DNA of 64,000 nt from Bradyrhizobium sp. Gha (GTDB taxonomy: Bacteria; Pseudomonadota; Alphaproteobacteria; Rhizobiales; Xanthobacteraceae): assembly GCF_900113735.1 (NCBI RefSeq), contig NZ_FOQM01000018.1:1-64000 (forward strand), given 5' to 3'. Shown here in pieces: positions 24,602 to 33,271 of the stretch. Position 1 is the first letter of the stretch. Every line of letters begins with the position of its first letter. The notes beneath the pieces were generated by a model. That model saw nothing but the letters and a program-made list of their open reading frames with translations. It was not told where the DNA came from and ran no database searches. The position numbers and the translations under genes are program-made.

Positions 24602-25813
24602 ATGCTGAACGTACCAACGCTTTGGATGGTGTTCGTCGTCAACTTCTCCGCGCTCGGCCTGATCTGGGCTTACGTGACGCGCTCCTATCCGAAATTCGAG
24701 GCGGCGCGGTACTGGATGGCGTCGGCCTTCGTCGGTGCGGCCGGCGCGATGACGGCGCTGATCCGCCTGTTCACCGAGTCTCCGCTGCCGCTTCTGTTAG
24801 GCGCTGCAGGCATCATCGCGGCGAGCTGCCTCGCCGCCATGGGCATTCAGCGTTTCTATGACCGGCCGGTCCATCTGCGCCTCATGGCCGGCACTGCTGT
24901 CGCGAGCCTCGCCGGCGTCGCGCTGTTCAAGATCGGCTTCGACCAGTTGCAGCTGCGCATGCTCAGCTACACGGTCGGGCAGGGCTTGCCGCTGATGCTG
25001 TCACTGCGTCCGTTGCTGTCGCCGTCGGAAGGCCGCGCCAGCCCGGGTGCGCGGCTGTCCGGCATCGTCATTCTCACGATCATCGCGATCTTCGTGGCGC
25101 GTGCGGTCGGCAATTCGCTTGGCGGCGATTTCTCGGCGGTCGCGGGCAGCCAGGCCCATGCCGTCATGGTGCTGGTGCTGCTGTTCCTGACCATGACGCT
25201 CAATTTCGGCTTCCTGCTGATGGCGATGGACCGCTTGCGCAACGAGGTTGCCGACCTCGCTCTGCTCGACGATCTCACCGGCGTCGCCAACCGTCGGCAT
25301 TTGTTGCAGCGCCTGTCCGAGGAATGCGCCCGTTCGGAGCGAAGCGGCGAGCCGTTTTCGCTGCTGGTGATCGACCTCGACGGCTTCAAGACCATCAACG
25401 ACACCTATGGCCACGCGGCGGGTGATGGCTGTCTCCAGCATTTCACGCTGATGGCGCAGACGCGCTTGCGGCCCGGCGATATGCTCGCGCGCACCGGTGG
25501 CGACGAGTTTTGCGTCGTGCTGCCGTCCTCCTCCTTGCGCGAGGGGGCGCTGATCGCCCGCCGTATCCTCGATGTGTGCCGCAAGGATGCCGCCGGCTGC
25601 ACCGGCAACGACATCCCGATCGCGATCTCGATCGGCGTTGCGGAATGGGACCGCGGCATCAGCCAATTCCCGGACAGGCTGATCGCTCACGCCGATCATG
25701 CGCTCTACGCCGCCAAGAAAAAGGGCAAGAACGATTTTGCGATCTACGATCCGGCCCCTCCGCTCTCGCCCGAACCGGCCTGTGACGTCGAGGTCTCGCG
25801 CAAAATCGCGTAA
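24602..25813 (+). CDS. Membrane diguanylate cyclase (GGDEF domain)
   Basis: Protein of about 403 aa. The N-terminal half has about six hydrophobic segments (for example LWMVFVVNFSALGLIWAYV and MVLVLLFLTMTLNFGFLLMAM). The C-terminal GGDEF domain reads DDLTGVANRRHLLQRLSEE, LVIDLDGFKTINDTYGHAAGD and the active-site RTGGDEFCVVLP. An inhibitory-site-like RPGD lies five residues before GGDEF, suggesting product feedback. It should make cyclic di-GMP from GTP in response to a membrane signal. The start at MLNVPT is chosen as the first residue before the membrane region; a longer frame opens at 24515. Confidence 0.9.
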   Translation: MLNVPTLWMVFVVNFSALGLIWAYVTRSYPKFEAARYWMASAFVGAAGAMTALIRLFTESPLPLLLGAAGIIAASCLAAMGIQRFYDRPVHLRLMAGTAVASLAGVALFKIGFDQLQLRMLSYTVGQGLPLMLSLRPLLSPSEGRASPGARLSGIVILTIIAIFVARAVGNSLGGDFSAVAGSQAHAVMVLVLLFLTMTLNFGFLLMAMDRLRNEVADLALLDDLTGVANRRHLLQRLSEECARSERSGEPFSLLVIDLDGFKTINDTYGHAAGDGCLQHFTLMAQTRLRPGDMLARTGGDEFCVVLPSSSLREGALIARRILDVCRKDAAGCTGNDIPIAISIGVAEWDRGISQFPDRLIAHADHALYAAKKKGKNDFAIYDPAPPLSPEPACDVEVSRKIA

Positions 25814-25850
25814 ACCCTGCTAGGTTGGGGTTCGTTGTTGGACGCCTCTG

Positions 25851-26474
25851 ATGATGCCTCGCCTGCTCGCGGCGGTTTTCGCCGCCCTCCTTCTGATCGC
25901 CCCTGCCGATGCAATTGACGCCGAGCTCGCCAGGCTGGCGCGTAGCACCGGCACGCCCGACTTTCCCGGACTGAAGATCGTCTGGCTCGCGCCGTGGGGC
26001 GATGTCGCGAGCGCGCATGCCTGGCGCAACATCATCGTGCACCAGACCGAGGGGCCGACGGGCTCGGCGCGTGGCGGCGCCGAGGCGCAGTCGAAGAATC
26101 CGACCCGGCGCGGCGTGATGGTCTGGGTCGAGACCGACGGCACGGTCTACTGGTCGGTCGCGGACAATCTGGTGCCGACCCATACCGACGGCGCCAACCG
26201 CAACGACAACAAATACATCGACAACGGCCTGACCTATCATCAGGTCGTGCGCGACAATTCGATCGGCGTCGAGTTCGCCGGCAACTATCCGGATGTGACG
26301 ATCGGCCCGACCGCGGCCCAGGTCGCGGCCTGGAAGATCCTGGTCCAGGTCTTGCGCGCGCGCTACGGCATCCCGCTCGACCACGTCTATGCCCACAACT
26401 GGATCGACTACAAGGACGCCCGCTATTGCGAAGGCTGCTGGCTCGCGACGCTGGCGAGGACCTGGGGAGAGTAA
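25851..26474 (+). CDS. N-acetylmuramoyl-L-alanine amidase (Amidase_2 / PGRP type)
   Basis: Protein of 207 aa with a signal peptide (about 1-21). The zinc site is visible as His in NIIVHQTEGPTG, His in YAHNWIDYKDARYCEGC and the following metal-region Cys/Asp. It should cut the bond between MurNAc and the stem peptide in the periplasm or outside. The Cys in the last motif is typical of Amidase_2. It starts 37 bases after the GGDEF gene on the same strand and may share its transcript. Confidence 0.86.
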   Translation: MMPRLLAAVFAALLLIAPADAIDAELARLARSTGTPDFPGLKIVWLAPWGDVASAHAWRNIIVHQTEGPTGSARGGAEAQSKNPTRRGVMVWVETDGTVYWSVADNLVPTHTDGANRNDNKYIDNGLTYHQVVRDNSIGVEFAGNYPDVTIGPTAAQVAAWKILVQVLRARYGIPLDHVYAHNWIDYKDARYCEGCWLATLARTWGE

Positions 26475-26577
26475 CGAGAGCGCGTTATACCGGCTGCGTC
26501 ATCCAGCCGAACAAGCGCCGGATCAATCCTGGCTCCCGGGGCAATTCCGAACAAGCCGAGCTCATCACACACAACAA

Positions 26578-26604
26578 AAAAAGCCGGCGTTGCCGCCGGC
26601 TTTT
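26578..26604. terminator. Rho-independent terminator between amidase and rpoH
   Basis: AAGCCGGCG pairs with CGCCGGCTT around TTGC, with A-run on the left and TTTT on the right, so it can serve both the amidase gene and the convergent rpoH gene. Confidence 0.85.
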
Positions 26605-26649
26605 CCTGTCTTGTCGATCCGCCAATATCTGCCGCTCGAAAACCCGCGC

Positions 26650-27549
26650 TTAATGCGCGGCTTCCAGCGCCGCCTGTTCGGCCTTTGCAATTGTGCCCTT
26701 GACCGCGGACTGCACCTTCTCGAAGGCGCGGACCTCGATCTGGCGGACGCGCTCGCGCGACACGCCAAACTCGGCGGCAAGGTCTTCCAGCGTCATCGGC
26801 TCATCGGCGAGGCGACGGGCCTCGAAGATGCGGCGTTCGCGCGGGTTGAGCACGCCCATGGCGCCGTTCAGGGCGTCGCGGCGTTCGTCATATTCCTCGT
26901 GCTCGGCCAGCATGGCTTCCTGGTTGGGCGAATTGTCGACCAGCCAGTCCTGCCATTCGCCTGCTTCGCCGTCGTCGCGGATCGGTGCGTTGAGCGACGC
27001 GTCGCCACCAAGGCGGCGGTTCATGTCGATCACGTCCTGATCGGTGACGCCGAGGCGCTTGGCAATGACCCTCACCTGGTCGGGGCGAAGATCGCCCTCA
27101 TCCAGCGCGTTGATCTTGCTCTTGGCCTTGCGCAGGTTGAAGAACAGCTTCTTCTGGTTCGCGGTGGTGCCCATCTTCACGAGCGACCAGGAACGCAGGA
27201 TGTACTCTTGAATCGACGCCTTGATCCACCACATCGCGTAGGTGGCGAGACGGAAGCCCTTCTCGGGCTCGAAACGCTTCACCGCCTGCATCAGGCCGAC
27301 ATTGCCTTCCGAGACGACCTCGGAGATCGGCAAGCCGTAGCCGCGATAGCCCATGGCGATCTTGGCCACGAGCCGGAGATGGCTGGTGACGAGTTGGTGC
27401 GCAGCGTCGCGATCATCGTGTTCGCGCCAGCGCTTGGCGAGCATGTATTCCTGCTGGGGTTCCAGCATCGGGAACTTGCGGATTTCGCCCAGGTAGCGAG
27501 AAAGGCCGGATTCCCCATTCAGGACCGGCAAAGTAGCGGTACGGGCCAT
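26650..27549 (-). CDS. rpoH: RNA polymerase heat-shock sigma factor (sigma-32)
   Basis: Protein of 299 aa with sigma-70 regions 2 to 4 and no region 1.1. It carries LRLVAKIAMGYRGYGLPISEVVSEGNVGLMQAVKRFEP (2.1-2.2) and GFRLATYAMWWIKASI (2.3-2.4). The RpoH box NQKKLFFNLRKAKSK distinguishes it from other alternative sigmas, and MTLEDLAAEFGVSRERVRQIE is the region 4.2 helix-turn-helix. GGAGGG lies 7 bases before the ATG at 27549, preferred over 27564. Rhizobia usually carry several rpoH genes; I cannot say with certainty which one this is. It directs heat-shock promoters. Confidence 0.95.
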   Translation of the reverse strand: MARTATLPVLNGESGLSRYLGEIRKFPMLEPQQEYMLAKRWREHDDRDAAHQLVTSHLRLVAKIAMGYRGYGLPISEVVSEGNVGLMQAVKRFEPEKGFRLATYAMWWIKASIQEYILRSWSLVKMGTTANQKKLFFNLRKAKSKINALDEGDLRPDQVRVIAKRLGVTDQDVIDMNRRLGGDASLNAPIRDDGEAGEWQDWLVDNSPNQEAMLAEHEEYDERRDALNGAMGVLNPRERRIFEARRLADEPMTLEDLAAEFGVSRERVRQIEVRAFEKVQSAVKGTIAKAEQAALEAAH

Positions 27550-27767
27550 GTTGAAGCCCTCCAAGGTTCAGGCCCCCGATAGCGGCGGGCCAGGCAGACG
27601 ACCGCTTGGTTAAAGCCGGTCGTAGCTGCGATGTTCCACGTTGGTCACTTCCAACGCAGGCGCAATATACTCCATGAGGAGACAAAAAGGGAAGGATTGC
27701 TGACGTCACGTCCCCGTGTGGCTGCTATAACTTTTTGTAAGGTAAGGACTTTCTCAAAGTCCCTGCG

Positions 27768-28775
27768 TCATAGCGCCGCTTTCAGGACGCTTTCGAGGAG
27801 AAGCAAATCCTCGGGCAGGCCCGCCTCCCAGTGAAGAAGTTCTGCGGTTCGGGGGTGCTCAAGTACCAGCAAATATGCATGCAAGGCTTGTCGTCCAAGC
27901 GCCGTCAGGGCGCCTTGCGACTGCTGGCCCAGCTGGTTCGCCTTGGTCTTGAAATGCGGGCCATAGACGGCATCGCCCATCAGGGGATGGCCGATATGGG
28001 CGAGATGGACGCGGATCTGGTGGGTCCTGCCGGTCTCAAGCTCGCATGCGAGCAGCGCCGCGACCGGCTTGCCATCGCGTCCGGTAAAACTCTGCAAAAG
28101 CTCCCAATGCGTCACCGCTTCGCGGCCGCCCTGGCGCACCGCCATCCTTTCCCGCGCATGGGGATGACGGTCGATCGGCGCATCGATGGTGCCGCGATGG
28201 CGGCCGGGCAGCCCCCAGGCGAACGCCATATAGCCCCGCCGCATCGGCCCGGTGCGACCATGGTCGGCGAATTGGGCAGTGAGCGAGGCGTGCGCGAGGT
28301 CATTCTTGGCGACCACCATCAGCCCTGTCGTGTCCTTGTCGAGCCGGTGCACGATGCCGGGCCGGCGCACACCGCCGATCCCGGACAGCGAGGTACCGCA
28401 ATGGGCGATCAGCGCGTTCACCAACGTGCCGGTCTCGTGGCCGGCGGCAGGGTGCACCACCAGGCCCTTCGGCTTGTTGATGACGACGATGTCGTCGTCC
28501 TCGAACACGATATCGAGGGCGATATCCTCGCCCTTCGGCTCCGGCGGGGCCGCCTCCGGCACGTCGATTATGATCGTATCGCCTGAACTGACGTGATAAG
28601 CGGGGTCGCGGACCTCGGCGGCCTTCAGGCGCACGGCGCCCGCCAAAATCAGGGCTTTCAGCCTTGATCGCGACAGGTCGGGAAGGCGCGCCGCCAGCAC
28701 GCGGTCGAGCCGGGCCGAGCCCTCGTCGCCCTCGACCACGACTTCCAACCTTTGCGCAGAGCCAAAACTTTCCAT
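27768..28775 (-). CDS. RluD-type 23S rRNA pseudouridine synthase
   Basis: Protein of 335 aa. An S4 RNA-binding domain (about 18-75, RLDRVLAARLPDLSRSRLKALI) precedes the RluA/RluD catalytic domain with HRLDKDTTGLMVVAKN (catalytic Asp) and ACELETGRTHQIRVHLAHIGHPLMGD. It would convert uridines of 23S rRNA helix 69 or similar. Its start codon at 28775 overlaps the divergent DUF6476-type gene start (CATG), so neither has a conventional leader on this reading; a longer frame opens to 28883. It is separated from rpoH by a 218-bp spacer. Confidence 0.9.
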   Translation of the reverse strand: MESFGSAQRLEVVVEGDEGSARLDRVLAARLPDLSRSRLKALILAGAVRLKAAEVRDPAYHVSSGDTIIIDVPEAAPPEPKGEDIALDIVFEDDDIVVINKPKGLVVHPAAGHETGTLVNALIAHCGTSLSGIGGVRRPGIVHRLDKDTTGLMVVAKNDLAHASLTAQFADHGRTGPMRRGYMAFAWGLPGRHRGTIDAPIDRHPHARERMAVRQGGREAVTHWELLQSFTGRDGKPVAALLACELETGRTHQIRVHLAHIGHPLMGDAVYGPHFKTKANQLGQQSQGALTALGRQALHAYLLVLEHPRTAELLHWEAGLPEDLLLLESVLKAAL

Positions 28776-29118
28776 GACGACGTCTGATACCGCTGTTCCC
28801 GAACCGAGCCCCGAGCAAGCCGCGCTGTTTGCGCGGGTGCGGCGGATGATGCTGATCGCGGGGTTGACCTCGGCGCTGGCCATCTGCGCCGTCCTGATCG
28901 CGGTGGGCTACCGCCTTTTCAAGTCGGAGGGAAGGGCGCCTGATGCCGGGAGCGACGTCACCGCGACGCTGCCGAAGGGGGCCAGAATCGTCTCCACCGG
29001 GATTGCCGGCGATCGCCTATTGGTCACGCTCGATATCGGCGGCGTCATCGAGATCCGCACCTTCGACGCCCACACCTTGAGCCCTGTCGGAAAGCTGAAA
29101 TTTGCCAATGAGCCGTAA
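28774..29118 (+). CDS. Small single-pass membrane protein (DUF6476-like)
   Basis: Protein of 114 aa with one hydrophobic helix (about 26-46: MLIAGLTSALAICAVLIAVGY) after a short N-terminal cytoplasmic part. The C-terminal domain is small and beta-rich (LPKGARIVSTGIAGDRLLVTLDIGG). It resembles short proteins found next to rluD in Bradyrhizobium. Function unknown. The ATG overlaps the rluD-type start on the other strand by two bases. An internal Met-Met at residues 25-26 is an alternative start. Confidence 0.7.
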   Translation: MTTSDTAVPEPSPEQAALFARVRRMMLIAGLTSALAICAVLIAVGYRLFKSEGRAPDAGSDVTATLPKGARIVSTGIAGDRLLVTLDIGGVIEIRTFDAHTLSPVGKLKFANEP

Positions 29119-29174
29119 AACGGCAGTTCGGTCCTTGCAGCGGACAAATTTCGAGGTTATTGGCTAGCCCTCAC

Positions 29175-29249
29175 GCTCCCTTCGTCTAGCGGTTAGGACG
29201 CGGCCCTCTCAAGGCTGAAACAGGGGTTCGATTCCCCTAGGGAGCGCCA
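29175..29249 (+). tRNA. tRNA-Glu (anticodon CTC), CCA encoded
   Basis: The 7-bp acceptor stem GCTCCCT pairs with AGGGAGC. The anticodon stem CGGCC/GGCTG encloses the loop CTCTCAA, giving anticodon CTC. The T arm reads GGGGTTCGATTCCCC. The 3' CCA is encoded at 29247-29249. It decodes GAG and is a common target for integrative elements; the element-like gene downstream supports this. Confidence 0.95.
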
Positions 29250-29543
29250 GTAAATTCAGGCACTTAGCTAGCAATCACGCCCCGTTCGTGGACTAAGACG
29301 CTGGTGAACAGCGGCGGACGCTTGCGGAATTTGCCGCAGACAATAGGCGACTAGCCCCAGGCGCGATGCCTTCATTGTCGCTGGCGCATTCGCGAAAAAT
29401 TTCCCCTTCACCCTTGGTGTCCGGAAATACTCAAACCGCCGCTGACGTGCGCTGTCGTACGCCAGCGCCCTCGGATGCATTGACCTTGCTCGTCGCACAA
29501 TCAACTCTTGTCCTGTCGAGTTCTGTGCGAACAGGAGGGCCAC

Positions 29544-29810
29544 GTGAGATACAATCGGCGAGAGAAAGCTGGCGAACAACAATCACAGGCCCGTCTATCC
29601 GCTCCGAACGTCGCAGAACCGAGCACGATGCCGTTCACACAGCGGCTCACCTGCACGATTGATGATGCATGCGAAGTGACCGGCTTAGGACGAACGAAGC
29701 TTTACGAGTTGATAGAAACTGGCCATATCGCCACGACAACGATCGGACGTCGGCGACTAGTAGTCGTGCGCTCACTTCTGGCGATCCTTGACACCAACAT
29801 GGCGAACTAA
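29544..29810 (+). CDS. Excisionase-like helix-turn-helix protein
   Basis: An 88-aa protein. Residues about 34-86 form a small winged HTH of the MerR/excisionase kind: CTIDDACEVTGLGRTKLYELIETGHIATTTIGRRRLVV. AGGAGG at 29532-29537 points to a GTG start at 29544. It lies 295 bases behind tRNA-Glu, without an integrase in sight, and is probably a leftover of an integrative element. The intervening 29250-29543 region has no gene I can support. Confidence 0.75.
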   Translation: MRYNRREKAGEQQSQARLSAPNVAEPSTMPFTQRLTCTIDDACEVTGLGRTKLYELIETGHIATTTIGRRRLVVVRSLLAILDTNMAN

Positions 29811-29910
29811 TCCACGTGCGACTTAAGGGAGCAACCCCCAGCAGCACGTCGCGCTCGCGAGGCGCGAGAACGAGCAAGGGCGACCGCCTCCTGAGGTGAG
29901 ATTGACAGAA

Positions 29911-29942
29911 GAAAAAGGCCGCCAGCGAAGCTGGTCGAGGCC
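29911..29942 (-). terminator. Minus-strand terminator after the AraC-type gene
   Basis: On the minus strand GGCC-TCGA-CCAGC, loop TTC, GCTGG-C-GGCC is followed by TTTTTCTT. It lies 97 bases after the stop of the AraC-type gene. Confidence 0.75.
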
Positions 29943-30038
29943 CTTGAGGATCCGATAATCCCTGCCGAAGCGCTCGTTCCAGTGGTCCGCGTCGATGTGC
30001 TTCAGATTCGGGGTCTAGCAAAGCGCTGTCTGGTTCGC

Positions 30039-31077
30039 TCAGGCATGAGCCATCGCCGCGCCGATTTCCTGCAGGCGCACTCGTGCCTCCCTGTCGTCTG
30101 GTTGCGGGGAGAATACTGCCATACGAAGCTGCTGCGGCGTCGCGCCGGTTGTCGCCTTGAGGAAGCGGCGGAGGCTTCGTGCGTCGGAATAACCAAGCTC
30201 CGCGGCAATCGATTCCACACTTTCATCGCTGTTACGCAGCCTGTCCACGGCGGCCGTTACCAATTTGCGCTCGCGCGCTTGGCGGAAGCCGCCATCGCTC
30301 AACAACCGGCGCCGCATTGTTGAAGTGCTCACGCCGGCTCGCACCGCCATTTCCTTCATGCGCAGGCCGCCGAGATCGCACAACGCGTTGCGCTCAGTCG
30401 CGCCACCTCGATGTTCGATGAAATCGAGCCACAGGCGGAAGCATTCCCAGTGCGGATTGGCGCCAGCGCGGTTGAGGCTTCGGCGTCCAAGCAGGGCGCG
30501 GGGGAACTGCATTCCCGTGACCGTGCCATGTCGCACGGGAGCATCGATGGCGAAATGTTTACCGTCCAGGCAGAAGTGAAGGGGATCCCGGGTCGATACA
30601 GATGTGACCGGCATTGCTCCGCCTAGAAAGTACATACAGTGCATGAATATCCAGCTGAGATAGATGTCTTCGAGAAGCAACGCGTCGGAACCCCGAAGGG
30701 ACTCGGCGTGGACACTCACGACAGCGACATCGTGCTTCGCCTTCAGCTCGAAGTGAACGGCACAGGACGCGGCGCGATAAAGTTGCGCGACCGCGAGGAT
30801 AGCCTCCTCCAGGGTATCGCAGCCAAGCGCTATGCGGAGTCCGAGTGCGGTGTAAACCGGATCGATGCGTGCGCGCCAGTCCATGCGCCGCGTCGTCGAC
30901 ACCGAGCGCGGTATTCATACATAACAACAGGTACTGTGCAGGGCCGACAATGTCGCGATTGTCGCCGTGGCGCAATTCGATCCGCGACGCCGCCATGAGA
31001 TGCTCGAAGGTCAGTCCTTGGCGGACTGCTCCGTTGACGTGGCGGGTGACCCAGTCGAGCGGCATCCAGTGATGCAT
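30039..31077 (-). pseudogene. AraC-family regulator, frameshifted
   Basis: Two overlapping frames together make one AraC-type regulator. The first (from 31077) encodes MHHWMPLDWVTRHVNGAVRQG and a YLLLCMNTALGVDDAAHGLA segment. The second (to 30039) encodes the rest of the arabinose-binding-like N-domain (ARIDPVYTALGLRIALG), then the C-terminal HTH pair (MKEMAVRAGVSTSTMRRRL and ESIAAELGYSDARSLRRFLKATTGATPQQLR). The two frames meet at about 30860-30885 in a 1-base shift. If real, the gene is inactive; a sequencing error is possible. It is divergent from the hydrolase at 31268, its likely target. Confidence 0.7.
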
Positions 31078-31267
31078 GACGTGTCCCGATGGGACGGTTT
31101 GCGAGACCGATTCTACTAGCTAACGCCCCCGCTCGCAATTTGGTCGTGCGCGTCCAATCAATCGGCTTGACCGATCTGGTCCCCCTCATGCGCATCTTTC
31201 GGTCCGTGTCCGACAGCGATCGATAACTTAGGTTGGCGCAATACAACGGAAGCCGAGGAGCGACCTG

Positions 31268-32242
31268 ATGAACGAAATTGTTGCGTTGCGACCGCGCCGG
31301 GTCGAGCTGGACCGCGCCTTTTCGCACCTGGCCGAGCTCGCAGCTTCGGCGGATTTGAGCGCTCTGTCCGATCCGCTCCAGCAGTTTGTCGCGGTCATCC
31401 GGGCCCTGATGCCACGCTATGGTGATGTAGGTCCGGCGCCGAGCCTTGACGGCGTCACCTTCGTGCCGGTCAATGCGGGCGGACCAGCTGCAGAGTGGGT
31501 GATCGCGGCAAATTTTGATCCCGCGCGCCGGATTGTCTACACGCACGGTGGCGGCTGGGTCGGCGGCTCGCCGAGCGACTACCGGGACGTGACCGCAACC
31601 CTTGCCCGCCTGACTGGGACGGCCGTTCTTGTCGTCGATTATCGATTGGCGCCGGAACACCGATTTCCCGCCGGACTGGAGGATTGCGTTAGCGCTGTCC
31701 GCTGGGCCGCGTCCAATGGGCCTGGTGGTGGCCGGAATTGCGAGCCCGCTGACGATCAGGCTATCCATCTGAGCTTGGTCGGCGATTCCGCAGGCGGAAA
31801 TCTGGCTGCGGCGACTTGTCTGGAGTTGGCAGCCAAGGGCGGCCGGCTTCCAGATCGTCTCGTCCTGATTGCGGGGACGCTCGACAATCTGTCACCGATC
31901 GAGCGCATCGGTATTGATGACCAGATCGTGACCCCCGAATCCCTGGCTGCGGCCATCGTTGCTTATCTCGGCCCAAACGACAAAGCATCGGACTATCGTG
32001 TTTCGCCCATGCATGCACCGCGCGAACTCCTGGCGAAGTTTCCGCCGACGCTCTTGCAGGCAAGCGCGATCGAAACTCTTTGCTACGACAGTAGGACATT
32101 CGCGGCTCGTCTCGATGAGGCAGGTGTGAAGACCACTCTCAGCATCTGGCCGGACCTCCCCCACGTCTGGCACGCGTTCCTTGGATTGTTCCCGGAAGCG
32201 AAGGACGCGCTGCACGAAATCGCAGATTTCGTAGGTCGGTAA
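31268..32242 (+). CDS. Alpha/beta-hydrolase fold-3 esterase (HSL family)
   Basis: Protein of 324 aa of the hormone-sensitive-lipase family. HGGGW at 93-97 forms the oxyanion hole, the nucleophile Ser174 lies in GDSAGG, and the C-terminal His in PHVWHAF completes the triad. DYRLAPEHRFPAGLED is the conserved substrate-loop motif. It should hydrolyse short-chain esters or related compounds; the substrate is unknown. It is divergent from the broken AraC-type regulator. Confidence 0.92.
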   Translation: MNEIVALRPRRVELDRAFSHLAELAASADLSALSDPLQQFVAVIRALMPRYGDVGPAPSLDGVTFVPVNAGGPAAEWVIAANFDPARRIVYTHGGGWVGGSPSDYRDVTATLARLTGTAVLVVDYRLAPEHRFPAGLEDCVSAVRWAASNGPGGGRNCEPADDQAIHLSLVGDSAGGNLAAATCLELAAKGGRLPDRLVLIAGTLDNLSPIERIGIDDQIVTPESLAAAIVAYLGPNDKASDYRVSPMHAPRELLAKFPPTLLQASAIETLCYDSRTFAARLDEAGVKTTLSIWPDLPHVWHAFLGLFPEAKDALHEIADFVGR

Positions 32243-32272
32243 TCTCTCGGGCGTACCGCTCGCCGTTCCCTC

Positions 32273-32782
32273 CTAGTCCACCGCAACCGGCGGCACCGGC
32301 AGGGCCGTGATCGACTTGATCTTCTCCATCGCAAAGCGCGAGGTGACGTTCTTGAGCGGGACGGCGTGGATCAGCTTCTTGTAGAACACGTCGTAGCTCG
32401 GCATGTCCGGAATGACGACGCGCAGCATGTAGTCGACGTCGCCGGCCATGCGGTAGAATTCCATCACCTCCGGCATGGCGCTGACCGCCGCGGCGAAGCG
32501 CTTCAGCCAGGCGTCAGAATGATCGGAGCTTTCCACCGAGACGAACACCGAAAGGCCGAGGCCGATCTTGTTCTGGTCGACAAGGGCGACGCGCTTCAAG
32601 ATCACGCCGTCGGCCTCCAGGCGCTGGATGCGCTTCCAGCACGGCGTGGAGGACAGGCCGACCCGATCGCCGATTTCGGCCACCGAGAGCGAGGCGTCCT
32701 CCTGAAGCACCGTCAGGATCTTGCGGTCGATGGCATCAAGGCGGCGGCCAGTCTCGGCGAGCTGCAACGCAGCGTCGGTCAT
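32273..32782 (-). CDS. Lrp/AsnC-family transcriptional regulator
   Basis: Protein of 169 aa: a winged HTH (about 15-65, LDAIDRKILTVLQEDASLSVAEIGDRVGLSSTPCWKRIQRLE) followed by the ligand-binding RAM domain (about 75-150, ending SYDVFYKKLIHAVPLKNVTSRF). Such factors respond to amino acids or related metabolites as multimers. The convergent hydrolase ends 30 bases away; no obvious partner gene is co-directed. A small gene lies upstream on the same strand. Confidence 0.9.
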   Translation of the reverse strand: MTDAALQLAETGRRLDAIDRKILTVLQEDASLSVAEIGDRVGLSSTPCWKRIQRLEADGVILKRVALVDQNKIGLGLSVFVSVESSDHSDAWLKRFAAAVSAMPEVMEFYRMAGDVDYMLRVVIPDMPSYDVFYKKLIHAVPLKNVTSRFAMEKIKSITALPVPPVAVD

Positions 32783-32837
32783 TGTCTGATTACCTTTGTG
32801 TCAGTGGAAGCTTGGGGCCGGCGCTAGCGCAGAGTTC

Positions 32838-33002
32838 TCAGCCGTGAGGTCCGAACAGGAAGATCTCGTAAAGGTCGTCCTGATGGCCGCCTGGTTCATT
32901 GTTCGGGCCGCCCGTCTGTGGCCGCAGTGAGCGCTGGAACCATCCGCGTGCCTGTTCGAGCCAGCTGGCGATGCTTAGATGCAGCGAGACGATGTAGCTC
33001 AT
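32838..33002 (-). CDS. Small protein (54 aa) of unknown function
   Basis: A 54-aa protein beginning MSYIVSLHLSIASWLEQARGW, an amphipathic helix rich in Trp and Leu, followed by a Gly/Asn/Pro-rich linker and an aromatic end (DDLYEIFLFGPHG). GGAG lies 5 bases before its ATG. The frame continues upstream to 33180, but only this start has a ribosome site. No family is recognised. It stands between the Lrp gene and the NlpA-type binding protein. Confidence 0.45.
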   Translation of the reverse strand: MSYIVSLHLSIASWLEQARGWFQRSLRPQTGGPNNEPGGHQDDLYEIFLFGPHG

Positions 33003-33271
33003 GTTCACTCCGGACAACATTGTAGGGCGAGAACTCCGCAAGGCTATCACGGGCGACAAGACGTTGAACATCGCCTGGCTTTGGCGACGATCAGTTTGGT
33101 TGGATCGCACTGACGCTGTCATCTGTCCGAGCAGAAAATTCCATGGCGACGTTTCGCAAGGAACGATTTTCATGCGGTACACCGGGCGGGAGCGTTGGAT
33201 CAGTCATTTGTGAGGAGCGCGAGCACGTCGACGTGCCGCAAGGGCTGCATGGAACCGGCGCTGCGATCCCC

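Noticed and set aside
27746..27762. Hairpin GGACTTT/AAAGTCC between rluD and rpoH as terminator
   Set aside because: There is a perfect 7-bp stem, but no T-run follows on either strand; kept out of the feature list.
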